Made by a program: the position numbers and the translations under genes. From NCBI RefSeq assembly GCF_000016325.1, contig NC_009436.1:620001-684000 (forward strand): a DNA stretch of 64,000 bases, given 5' to 3'. This document shows positions 36,351-45,365 of this stretch, one piece after another. This DNA comes from Enterobacter sp. 638 (lineage in GTDB: Bacteria; Pseudomonadota; Gammaproteobacteria; Enterobacterales; Enterobacteriaceae). The notes under the pieces were generated by a model. It made no database searches, had not been told where the DNA came from, and saw nothing but the letters and a program-made list of their open reading frames with translations. Each line of letters begins with the position of its first letter. Position 1 is the first letter of the stretch.

Positions 36351-39167
36351 ATGAGTGACTATAAATCGACCCTGAATTTGCCGGAAACAGGGTTCCCGAT
36401 GCGCGGCGATCTCGCCAAGCGTGAACCGGGAATGCTGGCGCGTTGGACCGATGATGACCTGTACGGCATCATTCGTGCCGCTAAGAAAGGCAAAAAATCC
36501 TTCATTCTGCATGATGGCCCTCCTTATGCGAATGGCAGCATTCATATTGGTCACTCTGTAAACAAGATTCTGAAAGACATTATCGTGAAGTCCAAAGGGC
36601 TCACGGGTTTTGACTCGCCTTATGTTCCGGGTTGGGACTGCCACGGTCTGCCGATCGAGCTGAAAGTGGAGCAAGAATACGGCAAACCGGGTGAGAAATT
36701 CACCGCAGCGGAGTTCCGCGCAAAATGCCGTGAATACGCGGCGGCGCAGGTTGATGGTCAGCGTAAAGACTTCATCCGTCTGGGTGTGCTGGGTGACTGG
36801 TCGCGTCCATACCTGACCATGGACTTCAAAACTGAAGCCAACATTATTCGTGCGCTGGGTAAAATCATCGGTAACGGCCACCTGCATAAAGGCGCGAAGC
36901 CTGTGCACTGGTGTGTTGACTGCCGTTCTGCACTGGCAGAAGCGGAAGTGGAGTATTACGACAAAACTTCTCCTTCTATCGACGTGGCTTTCCACGCCGT
37001 TGATCCGGATGCGGTGAAAGCTAAATTCGGTGTCTCTTCCGTCAACGGCCCTATTTCGCTGGTTATCTGGACCACCACGCCGTGGACGTTGCCTGCTAAC
37101 CGCGCCATTTCACTCTCTGCTGATTTCGATTATGCGCTGGTGCAGATTGACGGGCAGGCGGTGATCCTGGCGAAAGATTTGGTTGAGAGCGTTCTGAAAC
37201 GCACGCACATCACGGATTACACCGTGCTGGGTACCGTGAACGGTGCTGAGCTGGAACTGCTGCGCTTCAAACATCCGTTCCTCGATTTCGACGTGCCGGC
37301 CATTTTGGGCGACCACGTTACGTTGGAAGCGGGTACCGGTGCAGTACACACCGCCGGTGGTCACGGCCCTGACGATTACAATATCAGCCTGAAATACGGT
37401 CTGGAAATCGCGAATCCGGTTGGCCCGGACGGCGCTTATCTGCCTGGCACCTACCCGGCGCTGGACGGTATCAACGTCTTCAAAGCTAACGACATCATCG
37501 TCGACATGCTGCGTACCAGCGGTGCGCTGCTGCACGTTGAGAAGATGCAGCACAGCTATCCATGCTGCTGGCGTCACAAGTCGCCGATCATCTTCCGTGC
37601 GACCCCGCAGTGGTTCATCAGCATGGATCAGAAAGGCCTGCGTGCGCAGTCTCTGAAAGAGATCAAAGGCGTGCAGTGGATCCCGGACTGGGGCCAGGCG
37701 CGTATCGAATCCATGGTCGCCAACCGTCCTGACTGGTGTATCTCCCGTCAGCGTACGTGGGGTGTGCCAATGTCTCTGTTTGTGCATAAAGAGACGCAGG
37801 AGCTGCATCCGAATACGCTGGAACTGATGGAAGAAGTGGCGAAACGCGTTGAAGCCGACGGCATTCAGGCGTGGTGGGATCTGGATTCAAATGAGATCCT
37901 GGGTGCTGACGCCGACAACTACGAGAAAGTGCCTGACACCCTCGACGTGTGGTTCGACTCTGGCTCAACCCACTCTTCCGTGGTTGACGTGCGCCCTGAG
38001 TTCTCGGGTCACGCCGCCGATATGTATCTGGAAGGGTCTGACCAACACCGCGGCTGGTTCATGTCATCTTTGATGATCTCTACTGCGATGAAAGGCAAAG
38101 CGCCTTACCGTCAGGTTCTGACTCACGGTTTCACCGTGGATGGTCAGGGACGCAAGATGTCCAAATCCATCGGTAACACCGTTTCTCCGCAGGACGTGAT
38201 GAACAAACTCGGCGCAGATATTCTGCGTCTGTGGGTGGCATCAACGGACTACACCGGTGAAATGGCGGTATCGGATGAGATCCTGAAACGTGCTGCTGAC
38301 AGCTATCGTCGTATCCGTAACACCGCGCGCTTCCTGCTCGCCAACCTGAACGGATTCAACCCAGTTACCGACATGGTGAAACCGGAAGAGATGGTCGTTC
38401 TGGATCGTTGGGCGGTAGGCTGCGCGCAAGCGGCACAGGAAGATATCCTGAAGGCCTACGAGTCTTACGACTTCCACGAAGTGGTGCAGCGCCTGATGCG
38501 CTTCTGCTCCATCGAGATGGGCTCGTTCTACCTCGACATCATCAAAGACCGTCAGTACACCGCGAAACCCGACAGCGTGGCGCGTCGCAGCTGCCAGACT
38601 GCGCTGTTCCACATCGCAGAAGCGCTGGTTCGTTGGATGGCGCCAATCATGTCCTTCACCGCAGATGAAATCTGGGCCTACTTGCCAGGCGATCGCGAGA
38701 AATACGTTTTCACCGGCGAATGGTACGAAGGTCTGTTTGGTCTGGCTGAAACCGAAGCGATGAACGATACCTTCTGGGACGAGCTGCTGAAAGTGCGTGG
38801 AGAAGTGAACAAAGTTATCGAACAGGCGCGTGCGGACAAGAAAGTCGGTGGCTCTCTTGAAGCGGCAGTGACGTTGTATGCAGAACCAGAACTGGCTGCG
38901 AAGCTGACGGCGCTGGGTGATGAATTGCGATTTGTCCTGTTGACCTCGGGTGCACAGGTTGCCGATTATGCACAAGCTACCGCTGATGCTCAGCAGAGCG
39001 AACTGCTCAAAGGGCTGAAAGTGGCATTGGCAAAAGCCGAAGGTGATAAATGTCCGCGTTGCTGGCATTACACCACCGATGTCGGCCAGGTGGCGGAACA
39101 CGCAGAAATCTGTGGACGCTGTGTTACTAACATCGCCGGTGATGGCGAAAAACGTAAGTTTGCCTGA
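36351..39167 (+). CDS. ileS: Isoleucyl-tRNA synthetase
   Basis: Class I synthetase charging tRNA-Ile. From ATG 36351 ([13 protein letters not shown]) 938 residues, the E. coli length; the in-frame ATG at 36321 is too early. Motifs: GSIHIGH (about 62-68), KMSKS at 602-606, and zinc-binding CPRC and CGRC near the C-terminus. The CP1 editing domain has [12 protein letters not shown] and [10 protein letters not shown]; position 336 is Gly where E. coli and most IleS have Pro, with His333 and Asp342 retained. Stop overlaps lspA ATG by one base. Confidence 0.98.
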   Translation: MSDYKSTLNLPETGFPMRGDLAKREPGMLARWTDDDLYGIIRAAKKGKKSFILHDGPPYANGSIHIGHSVNKILKDIIVKSKGLTGFDSPYVPGWDCHGLPIELKVEQEYGKPGEKFTAAEFRAKCREYAAAQVDGQRKDFIRLGVLGDWSRPYLTMDFKTEANIIRALGKIIGNGHLHKGAKPVHWCVDCRSALAEAEVEYYDKTSPSIDVAFHAVDPDAVKAKFGVSSVNGPISLVIWTTTPWTLPANRAISLSADFDYALVQIDGQAVILAKDLVESVLKRTHITDYTVLGTVNGAELELLRFKHPFLDFDVPAILGDHVTLEAGTGAVHTAGGHGPDDYNISLKYGLEIANPVGPDGAYLPGTYPALDGINVFKANDIIVDMLRTSGALLHVEKMQHSYPCCWRHKSPIIFRATPQWFISMDQKGLRAQSLKEIKGVQWIPDWGQARIESMVANRPDWCISRQRTWGVPMSLFVHKETQELHPNTLELMEEVAKRVEADGIQAWWDLDSNEILGADADNYEKVPDTLDVWFDSGSTHSSVVDVRPEFSGHAADMYLEGSDQHRGWFMSSLMISTAMKGKAPYRQVLTHGFTVDGQGRKMSKSIGNTVSPQDVMNKLGADILRLWVASTDYTGEMAVSDEILKRAADSYRRIRNTARFLLANLNGFNPVTDMVKPEEMVVLDRWAVGCAQAAQEDILKAYESYDFHEVVQRLMRFCSIEMGSFYLDIIKDRQYTAKPDSVARRSCQTALFHIAEALVRWMAPIMSFTADEIWAYLPGDREKYVFTGEWYEGLFGLAETEAMNDTFWDELLKVRGEVNKVIEQARADKKVGGSLEAAVTLYAEPELAAKLTALGDELRFVLLTSGAQVADYAQATADAQQSELLKGLKVALAKAEGDKCPRCWHYTTDVGQVAEHAEICGRCVTNIAGDGEKRKFA

Positions 39168-39667
39168 TGACTAAATCGTTTTGTTCAACAGGACTTCGCT
39201 GGCTATGGCTGGTGGTTGTCGTGCTGATTATTGATTTGGGCAGCAAATTCCTGATCCTCCAGAACTTTGCTCTGGGGGATACGGTGCCGCTGTTCCCGTC
39301 ACTGAATCTGCATTATGCGCGCAACTACGGCGCGGCATTTAGCTTCCTCGCCGACAGCGGCGGCTGGCAGCGTTGGTTCTTTGCTGGTATCGCGCTGGGT
39401 ATCTGCCTGGTGCTGACCGTGATGATGTATCGCGCGAAGGCTAGCCAGAAACTGAACAATATTGCTTACGCACTGATTATTGGTGGCGCGCTGGGCAATC
39501 TGTTCGACCGTCTGTGGCACGGCTTTGTCGTCGATATGATCGACTTCTACGTCGGCAACTGGCACTTCGCGACGTTCAACCTGGCCGATAGCGCCATTTG
39601 CTTCGGTGCTGCGATGATTGTGCTGGAAGGCTTTTTGCCAAACGCTGCCGCGAAGAAACAGGCGTAA
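39167..39667 (+). CDS. lspA: Prolipoprotein signal peptidase (signal peptidase II)
   Basis: Inner-membrane aspartyl protease cleaving signal peptides of diacylglyceryl-modified prolipoproteins. 166 residues (164 in E. coli), four helices. [21 protein letters not shown] and [11 protein letters not shown] supply the conserved Asn/Asp residues, including the catalytic aspartate pair. It would process the two lipoproteins at 48.7-49.5 kb. TGATG junction with ileS. Confidence 0.97.
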   Translation: MTKSFCSTGLRWLWLVVVVLIIDLGSKFLILQNFALGDTVPLFPSLNLHYARNYGAAFSFLADSGGWQRWFFAGIALGICLVLTVMMYRAKASQKLNNIAYALIIGGALGNLFDRLWHGFVVDMIDFYVGNWHFATFNLADSAICFGAAMIVLEGFLPNAAAKKQA

Positions 39668-39675
39668 TCTTTATT

Positions 39676-39701
39676 GCCCGGTGAGCGTTATGCCGCCGGG
39701 C
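39676..39701. repeat. REP-like hairpin between lspA and fkpB
   Basis: GCCCGG and CCGGGC arms separated by 14 bases, inside the 55-base gap. It looks like a decayed REP unit; no T-run. Confidence 0.45.
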
Positions 39702-39722
39702 TAAAACAACTGGACGATTTGC

Positions 39723-40193
39723 ATGTCTAAATCCATACAGAGCAATAGCGCGGTCCTGGTTCACTTCACGCTGAAGATGGAAGATGGTTCCACCGCTGAA
39801 TCTACCCGCAACAACGGCAAACCTGCGCTGTTTCGCCTCGGCGATACCTCACTTTCTGAAGGCCTTGAACAACAGCTTTTAGGCCTGAAAGAAGGCGAGA
39901 AAAAAGCGTTTTCGCTCGAGCCGGATGCCGCGTTTGGTGTACCGTCGCCAGACCTGATCCAGTATTTCTCGCGTCGTGAATTTATGGATGCGGGCGAGCC
40001 GGAAATCGGCGCAATTATGCTCTTTACCGCTATGGATGGCAGCGAAATGCCTGGCGTGATCCGCGAGATCAATGGCGATTCTATTACCGTTGACTTTAAC
40101 CATCCGCTTGCCGGGCGTACCGTCCATTTTGATGTCGAAGTGCTGGAGATCGATCCGGTACTGGAGGAAACGAATGCAGATCCTGTTGGCTAA
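39723..40193 (+). CDS. fkpB: FKBP-type peptidyl-prolyl isomerase FkpB
   Basis: SlpA-like FKBP with an inserted-in-flap chaperone domain, cytoplasmic. 156 residues against 149 in E. coli: the frame runs past the E. coli stop for about seven more residues (ending NADPVG), so its last 20 bases overlap ispH. FKBP stretch [43 protein letters not shown] and a well-conserved flap [17 protein letters not shown]. Confidence 0.94.
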   Translation: MSKSIQSNSAVLVHFTLKMEDGSTAESTRNNGKPALFRLGDTSLSEGLEQQLLGLKEGEKKAFSLEPDAAFGVPSPDLIQYFSRREFMDAGEPEIGAIMLFTAMDGSEMPGVIREINGDSITVDFNHPLAGRTVHFDVEVLEIDPVLEETNADPVG

Positions 40194-41124
40194 CCCGCGC
40201 GGTTTTTGCGCCGGCGTTGACCGCGCTATCAGCATTGTTGAAAACGCGCTGGAAATTTACGGCGCGCCTATTTATGTGCGTCATGAAGTGGTGCACAACC
40301 GCTACGTGGTTGAAAGCCTGCGTGAGCGCGGCGCGATCTTTATCGAGCAGATCAGCGAAGTGCCGGACGGCACAATCCTGATTTTCTCCGCGCACGGTGT
40401 GTCTCAGGCCGTTCGTAACGAAGCGAAAAGTCGTGATCTGACCGTGTTTGACGCGACCTGTCCGCTGGTGACCAAAGTCCATATGGAAGTCGCTCGCGCC
40501 AGCCGTCGTGGTGAAGAATCGATCCTGATTGGTCATGCTGGGCATCCGGAAGTCGAAGGCACAATGGGCCAATACAGCAACCCGGAAGGGGGCATGTATC
40601 TGGTCGAGTCGCCGGAAGACGTATTGACGCTCAACGTGAAAAACGACGCTAAGCTGTCGTTTATGACTCAGACCACGCTCTCTGTCGACGACACGTCAGA
40701 TGTCATTGACGCTCTGCGCAAGCGCTTCCCGAAAATCGTCGGGCCGCGCAAAGATGATATTTGCTATGCCACCACCAACCGTCAGGAAGCGGTACGTGCG
40801 CTGGCTGAACAGGCTGATGTGGTGCTGGTTGTCGGTTCCAAAAACTCGTCTAACTCCAACCGTCTGGCCGAACTGGCGCAGCGTATGGGGAAAACGGCGT
40901 TTTTGATTGACGATGCAACCGATATTCAGGAAGCGTGGGTAAAAGACGTGAACTGCGTGGGTGTTACCGCTGGCGCTTCCGCACCGGATATTCTGGTGCA
41001 GAACGTTATCGCCCGCCTGCAGGAACTGGGCGGCGGAGATGCCATTCCACTCGAAGGACGCGAAGAGAATATCGTTTTCGAAGTGCCGAAAGAGCTGCGC
41101 ATCGACGCGCGAGAAGTCGAATAA
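40174..41124 (+). CDS. ispH: 4-hydroxy-3-methylbut-2-enyl diphosphate reductase IspH
   Basis: Last enzyme of the MEP isoprenoid pathway, a [4Fe-4S] reductase. From ATG 40174 it is 316 residues, as in E. coli; GGAGG seven bases upstream supports this start. Cluster cysteines: GFCAGVDRA (Cys12), DATCPLV (near 96) and near 197 in the [19 protein letters not shown] stretch. The start lies within the 3' end of fkpB. Confidence 0.97.
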   Translation: MQILLANPRGFCAGVDRAISIVENALEIYGAPIYVRHEVVHNRYVVESLRERGAIFIEQISEVPDGTILIFSAHGVSQAVRNEAKSRDLTVFDATCPLVTKVHMEVARASRRGEESILIGHAGHPEVEGTMGQYSNPEGGMYLVESPEDVLTLNVKNDAKLSFMTQTTLSVDDTSDVIDALRKRFPKIVGPRKDDICYATTNRQEAVRALAEQADVVLVVGSKNSSNSNRLAELAQRMGKTAFLIDDATDIQEAWVKDVNCVGVTAGASAPDILVQNVIARLQELGGGDAIPLEGREENIVFEVPKELRIDAREVE

Positions 41125-41131
41125 AATACGC

Positions 41132-41164
41132 AAAATGCCAGTCACTGAATGACTGGCATTTTTT
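41132..41164 (+). terminator. Terminator after ispH
   Basis: AAAATGCCAGTCA, loop CTGAA, TGACTGGCATTTTTT: 13-base perfect stem plus T-run. The stop of the convergent LysR gene lies inside the stem. Confidence 0.93.
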
Positions 41165-42047
41165 CATTTAGATAGTTAATCATCGCCCGCATTCTGGCCG
41201 GCATATGTTTGTTACGCGTCCAAAGAAGCCAGAGATCACCCGAATAGCTACTAATAAATTCCCATTCCGGCAGCACCTGCACGATCTCCCCACACGCCAG
41301 CGCTTCGCGAGCAGTAAATAGCGGTAGGCTGCCAATACCCAAATGACGTTTTACTGCATCCAGCCGCACGCCCGTATGGTTAGCGGCATAGCGTCCACGC
41401 GTTTGCACGGTTTCTGTTTTCCCGTGCAGCGCGAACTTCCAGCGGGAATCAGCAGGGGTTTCGCCCAGCGAAATACAGCTATGCGCACGAAGATCCTGCG
41501 GATGCTGCGGTATGCCTGCTCGACGGAGATATTCAGGCGTTGCGCCAATGATATGGGTCACGGGCATCAGGGCTTTGCCATACAGACCCGGAGACGGCGT
41601 GTTAGTGATTCGCAGGGCAAGATCCACACCGTCATCGATCAGGTCCATATAGCGGTCTTCAAGGCGCAGGCAAACATCAATTTGCGGATGACGGTTGAGA
41701 AACTCTGGTATCAGCGGATGAATGACAAATCGCCCAACGGCCTTGGGAACACTCAGCGTCAGCCTTCCTTGGGCAACGGTTTGCAGACTGCTGCCAGAAT
41801 CTAGCGCCTGTTTTGCCGCTTCCAGCATATCCAGCGCGTGTTCATATACCGATTTTCCGGTTTCGGTAAGCGCCAGCTTACGCGTGGTGCGATGCAGCAG
41901 TTTGCCGCCCATTTCGTGTTCCAGCCTCGAGACGCAGCGGCTCAGTGCAGACGGCGTGGCTCCGACAATTCGGGCAGCAGCAGAAAAGCTCCCGTGTTCA
42001 ACAATGGCAACAAAAGTCGCAAGATCGGGAAGCAGTGTCACTTTCAT
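41142..42047 (-). CDS. LysR-family regulator, divergent from alaX
   Basis: 301 residues. N-terminal winged helix FVAIVEHGSFSAAARIVGATPSALSRCVSRLE (about 12-43), then an effector domain with GRLTLSVPKAVGRFVIHPLIPEFLNRHPQIDV typical of the CrgA/DmlR subgroup. Effector and targets are unknown. The divergent neighbour 92 bases away encodes an AlaX editing protein, a natural candidate target. In K-12 this place holds rihC. The gene is convergent with ispH. Confidence 0.88.
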   Translation of the reverse strand: MKVTLLPDLATFVAIVEHGSFSAAARIVGATPSALSRCVSRLEHEMGGKLLHRTTRKLALTETGKSVYEHALDMLEAAKQALDSGSSLQTVAQGRLTLSVPKAVGRFVIHPLIPEFLNRHPQIDVCLRLEDRYMDLIDDGVDLALRITNTPSPGLYGKALMPVTHIIGATPEYLRRAGIPQHPQDLRAHSCISLGETPADSRWKFALHGKTETVQTRGRYAANHTGVRLDAVKRHLGIGSLPLFTAREALACGEIVQVLPEWEFISSYSGDLWLLWTRNKHMPARMRAMINYLNEKMPVIQ

Positions 42048-42139
42048 TTGTGTATTCCAGGCAAAAGTCCATTGTGTTAGTGGCGCATTATCACCGTTTA
42101 CGTAATGAATATACTGTCATGAATAAGAGGAGAATAGCC

Positions 42140-42769
42140 ATGACAGAGCGTCTTTATTACACCAATGAAATAACAGTGGGCCGGGCGCAGATCGTGCGTT
42201 GTACTGAGGAACAGGATGGTCGCTACGCGATTGAACTGGACCAGACCCTTTTCCATCCGCAGGGCGGCGGGCAACCGGCGGATACAGGCTGGATAGTCGG
42301 GGTTGCGGTAGAAGAAGTTATTCAGCGTGACGAGAACATCGTGCACATTCTGGCGCGCTCGCTTGCCCTGGGCGAAGTGGATATCCAGATCGATGCCGCT
42401 GTGAGAGAGCTTCATTCCCGCTGGCATACGGCTGGTCATCTGATTGGCTATGCCGGGGAGCGCTTTGGCTGGCGTCCGGTAAAAGCCCACCACTGGCCAG
42501 GCGAAGGGCGGATTACATTCATACCGGGTGAAGAAGGTGCTGCACCCAGTGCCGACATGTTCAAAGAGCTTATCGACGGCTGGCGAGCCGAGAAACTCAT
42601 ACGCCACGTTGAAATGGACGAGGGCCGCAGAAAAGTGTGGTTTGGCGTTTTGCCCGCCTATTTGTGTGGCGGTACTCATGTTTCCGATCTCAGTAAACTG
42701 GGAGAGGTGGAGATAAGTAACGTGAAGCAGAAAAAGGGACAGCTCATCGTGAGCTATCGCGTTCTGTGA
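42140..42769 (+). CDS. AlaX-type alanyl-tRNA editing protein
   Basis: Free-standing homologue of the AlaRS editing domain, which hydrolyses Ser- or Gly-tRNA-Ala. 209 residues from ATG 42140, chosen because AGGAG lies at a good distance and inside the seven-codon longer alternative. Substrate-pocket motif FHPQGGGQPADTG at 38-50; zinc ligands H96, H100 (HTAGH), C176 and H180 (CGGTH) all present. The C-terminal strand is short, so it belongs to the compact AlaX group. Not in E. coli K-12 at this locus. Confidence 0.88.
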   Translation: MTERLYYTNEITVGRAQIVRCTEEQDGRYAIELDQTLFHPQGGGQPADTGWIVGVAVEEVIQRDENIVHILARSLALGEVDIQIDAAVRELHSRWHTAGHLIGYAGERFGWRPVKAHHWPGEGRITFIPGEEGAAPSADMFKELIDGWRAEKLIRHVEMDEGRRKVWFGVLPAYLCGGTHVSDLSKLGEVEISNVKQKKGQLIVSYRVL

Positions 42770-42858
42770 TGGGGCAGCGCCTCCCGGCCTGAATCATGCC
42801 TTTTACTGATATCTCTCCCTGTTTATCATAAAATTCTAATTATCGGCGTTTTAGATGG

Positions 42859-42876
42859 CAGCCTTCTCAAAGGCTG
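42859..42876 (+). other. Hairpin in the dapB leader
   Basis: CAGCCTT, loop CTCA, AAGGCTG: seven-base perfect stem 46 bases before the dapB ATG. No T-run follows. It could end alaX transcription weakly or shape the dapB leader. Confidence 0.5.
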
Positions 42877-42907
42877 GTTAATCTGAAAACGATTTACATA
42901 CTTTTAA

Positions 42908-43744
<837 letters not shown>

Positions 43745-43797
43745 GTTTTTATACCCTTCGTGATGTGGTTATTGTAGTCATAGTTCCTTGATTACAC

Positions 43798-43824
43798 AGG
43801 GCAATAATTTATTGCCCTTTTATT
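43798..43824 (+). terminator. dapB terminator
   Basis: AGGGCAAT, loop AATTT, ATTGCCCT followed by TTTATTTT, 54 bases after dapB. Confidence 0.85.
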
Positions 43825-43906
43825 TTACTGCTGATGATGTAAATTCTATCTGTAACATCTTTTTTAATATCATTTCTATCTTTTTTGTGTTGCACTAATG
43901 TGAATT

Positions 43907-43922
43907 TTGACCATTTGGTCTG
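43907..43922 (+). promoter_or_regulatory. RutR site of carAB
   Basis: TTGACCA-TT-TGGTCTG: one half-site perfect and one with a mismatch against the RutR consensus TTGACCANNTGGTCAA. RutR links uracil levels to carAB P1. Confidence 0.8.
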
Positions 43923-43963
43923 GTTTTTACTGTGTGGCGCCATCGAAAACGATTAAACTCCGC

Positions 43964-43979
43964 GTACAAACGTTTTCCT
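43964..43979 (+). promoter_or_regulatory. PurR box of carAB
   Basis: Core CAAACGTTTTC fits the PurR consensus ACGCAAACGTTTNCGT at about 11 of 16 bases. It lies about 128 bases before the P1 start, the same distance as in E. coli, where PurR represses P1. Confidence 0.7.
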
Positions 43980-44064
43980 CCGTGATTTGGTTGATCTTTT
44001 TGGCGGCTAAGTCTCTTTAGCTTCACCAGGTGCTTAAAAGAATACGTAAAATATCCGTTTTCAG

Positions 44065-44093
44065 TTGACATTGCTCCTACAAATCCCGAGAAT
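44065..44093 (+). promoter_or_regulatory. carAB promoter P1 (pyrimidine-controlled)
   Basis: -35 TTGACA (44065-44070), 17-base spacer, -10 GAGAAT (44088-44093). The implied start near 44100 is about 69 bases before that of P2, close to the E. coli spacing. Confidence 0.75.
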
Positions 44094-44132
44094 GCCGCCG
44101 TTTGCCGAAAATCCACTGGCAGCAAATTTGCG

Positions 44133-44162
44133 TTGCTTCATGACCTCGTTGTGAATTAATAT
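44133..44162 (+). promoter_or_regulatory. carAB promoter P2 (arginine-controlled)
   Basis: -35 TTGCTT (44133-44138), 18-base spacer, -10 TAATAT (44157-44162). The first ARG box covers the -10, explaining repression by arginine-loaded ArgR. Confidence 0.65.
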
Positions 44163-44188
44163 GCAGATAAAGTGAGTGAATATTCTTT
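44150..44188 (+). promoter_or_regulatory. Tandem ARG boxes (ArgR operator) of carAB
   Basis: Two 18-base boxes three bases apart, the standard ArgR layout: 44150-44167 with TGAAT-TAAT-ATGCA and 44171-44188 with TGAGT-GAAT-ATTCT, each near the consensus TGAATNNNNATTCA. Confidence 0.85.
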
Positions 44189-44198
44189 GGAGGGTGTT

Positions 44199-45347
44199 TT
44201 GATTAAGTCAGCGCTATTGGTTCTGGAAGACGGAACCCAGTTTATCGGTCGGGCCATAGGGGCAACAGGTTCGGCGGTTGGGGAAGTCGTTTTCAATACT
44301 TCAATGACCGGTTATCAAGAAATCCTCACTGATCCTTCCTATTCCCGCCAAATCGTCACTCTTACTTATCCCCATATCGGTAATGTCGGCACCAATGAAG
44401 CCGATGCAGAATCTTCCCAGGTCCATGCGCAAGGTCTGATTATTCGCGACCTGCCTCTGATTGCCAGTAACTACCGCAATACGGAAGACCTCTCTTCTTA
44501 CCTGAAGCGTCACAACATCGTGGCGATTGCCGATATCGATACCCGTAAGTTGACCCGTTTGCTGCGTGAAAAAGGCGCACAGAACGGCTGCATCATCGCC
44601 GGGGACAACCTCGATGCTGCGCTGGCACAGGAAAAAGCGAAAGCATTCCCGGGCCTGAACGGCATGGATTTGGCAAAAGAAGTCACCACCACTGAAGCGT
44701 ATAGCTGGACGCAAGGTAGCTGGACGCTGGCGGGTGAACTGCCAGAAGCGAAGAAAGAAGATGAGCTGCCGTTCCACGTTGTCGCGTACGATTACGGCGC
44801 TAAGCGCAACATTCTGCGCATGCTGGTGGATCGCGGCTGCCGCCTGACGGTTGTCCCGGCACAAACGCCTGCAGACGACGTACTGAAGATGAATCCGGAC
44901 GGGATTTTCCTCTCCAACGGCCCTGGTGACCCTGCGCCGTGCGATTACGCTATCGACGCAATCAAAACCTTCCTTGAAACCGATATTCCGGTATTTGGCA
45001 TCTGCCTCGGCCATCAGCTGTTGGCGCTGGCAAGCGGTGCGAAAACCATCAAGATGAAGTTCGGCCACCACGGTGGTAACCACCCGGTGAAAGATATCGA
45101 TAATGATACGGTGATGATTACCGCGCAGAACCACGGTTTTGCGGTTGATGAGGCGTCAATGCCTGCCAACCTGCGCGTGACGCACAAATCGCTTTTCGAC
45201 CAGACTTTGCAGGGTATCCATCGCACCGATAAGCCCGCGTTCAGCTTCCAGGGTCACCCTGAAGCGAGCCCAGGCCCGCACGATGCCGCGCCGCTGTTTG
45301 ATCACTTTATCGACCTTATTGAGCAGTACCGTCAGACCGCTAAATAA
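44199..45347 (+). CDS. carA: Carbamoyl phosphate synthetase, small (glutaminase) subunit
   Basis: Supplies ammonia from glutamine to CarB for arginine and pyrimidine synthesis. From TTG 44199 it is 382 residues ([12 protein letters not shown]), the E. coli length, and E. coli carA also starts with UUG; GGAGG sits six bases upstream. The nine-codon-longer GTG start falls in the ArgR operator and was rejected. Class I glutamine amidotransferase: [12 protein letters not shown] carries the catalytic cysteine (Cys269 by E. coli numbering), with [11 protein letters not shown] the His/Glu. carB follows after 18 bases. Confidence 0.98.
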   Translation: MIKSALLVLEDGTQFIGRAIGATGSAVGEVVFNTSMTGYQEILTDPSYSRQIVTLTYPHIGNVGTNEADAESSQVHAQGLIIRDLPLIASNYRNTEDLSSYLKRHNIVAIADIDTRKLTRLLREKGAQNGCIIAGDNLDAALAQEKAKAFPGLNGMDLAKEVTTTEAYSWTQGSWTLAGELPEAKKEDELPFHVVAYDYGAKRNILRMLVDRGCRLTVVPAQTPADDVLKMNPDGIFLSNGPGDPAPCDYAIDAIKTFLETDIPVFGICLGHQLLALASGAKTIKMKFGHHGGNHPVKDIDNDTVMITAQNHGFAVDEASMPANLRVTHKSLFDQTLQGIHRTDKPAFSFQGHPEASPGPHDAAPLFDHFIDLIEQYRQTAK

Positions 45348-45365
45348 TCAGGAGCCCAGAGAATC

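Noticed and set aside
40072..40173. N-terminal extension of ispH
   Set aside because: Lies wholly inside fkpB in another frame; family proteins start at [12 protein letters not shown].
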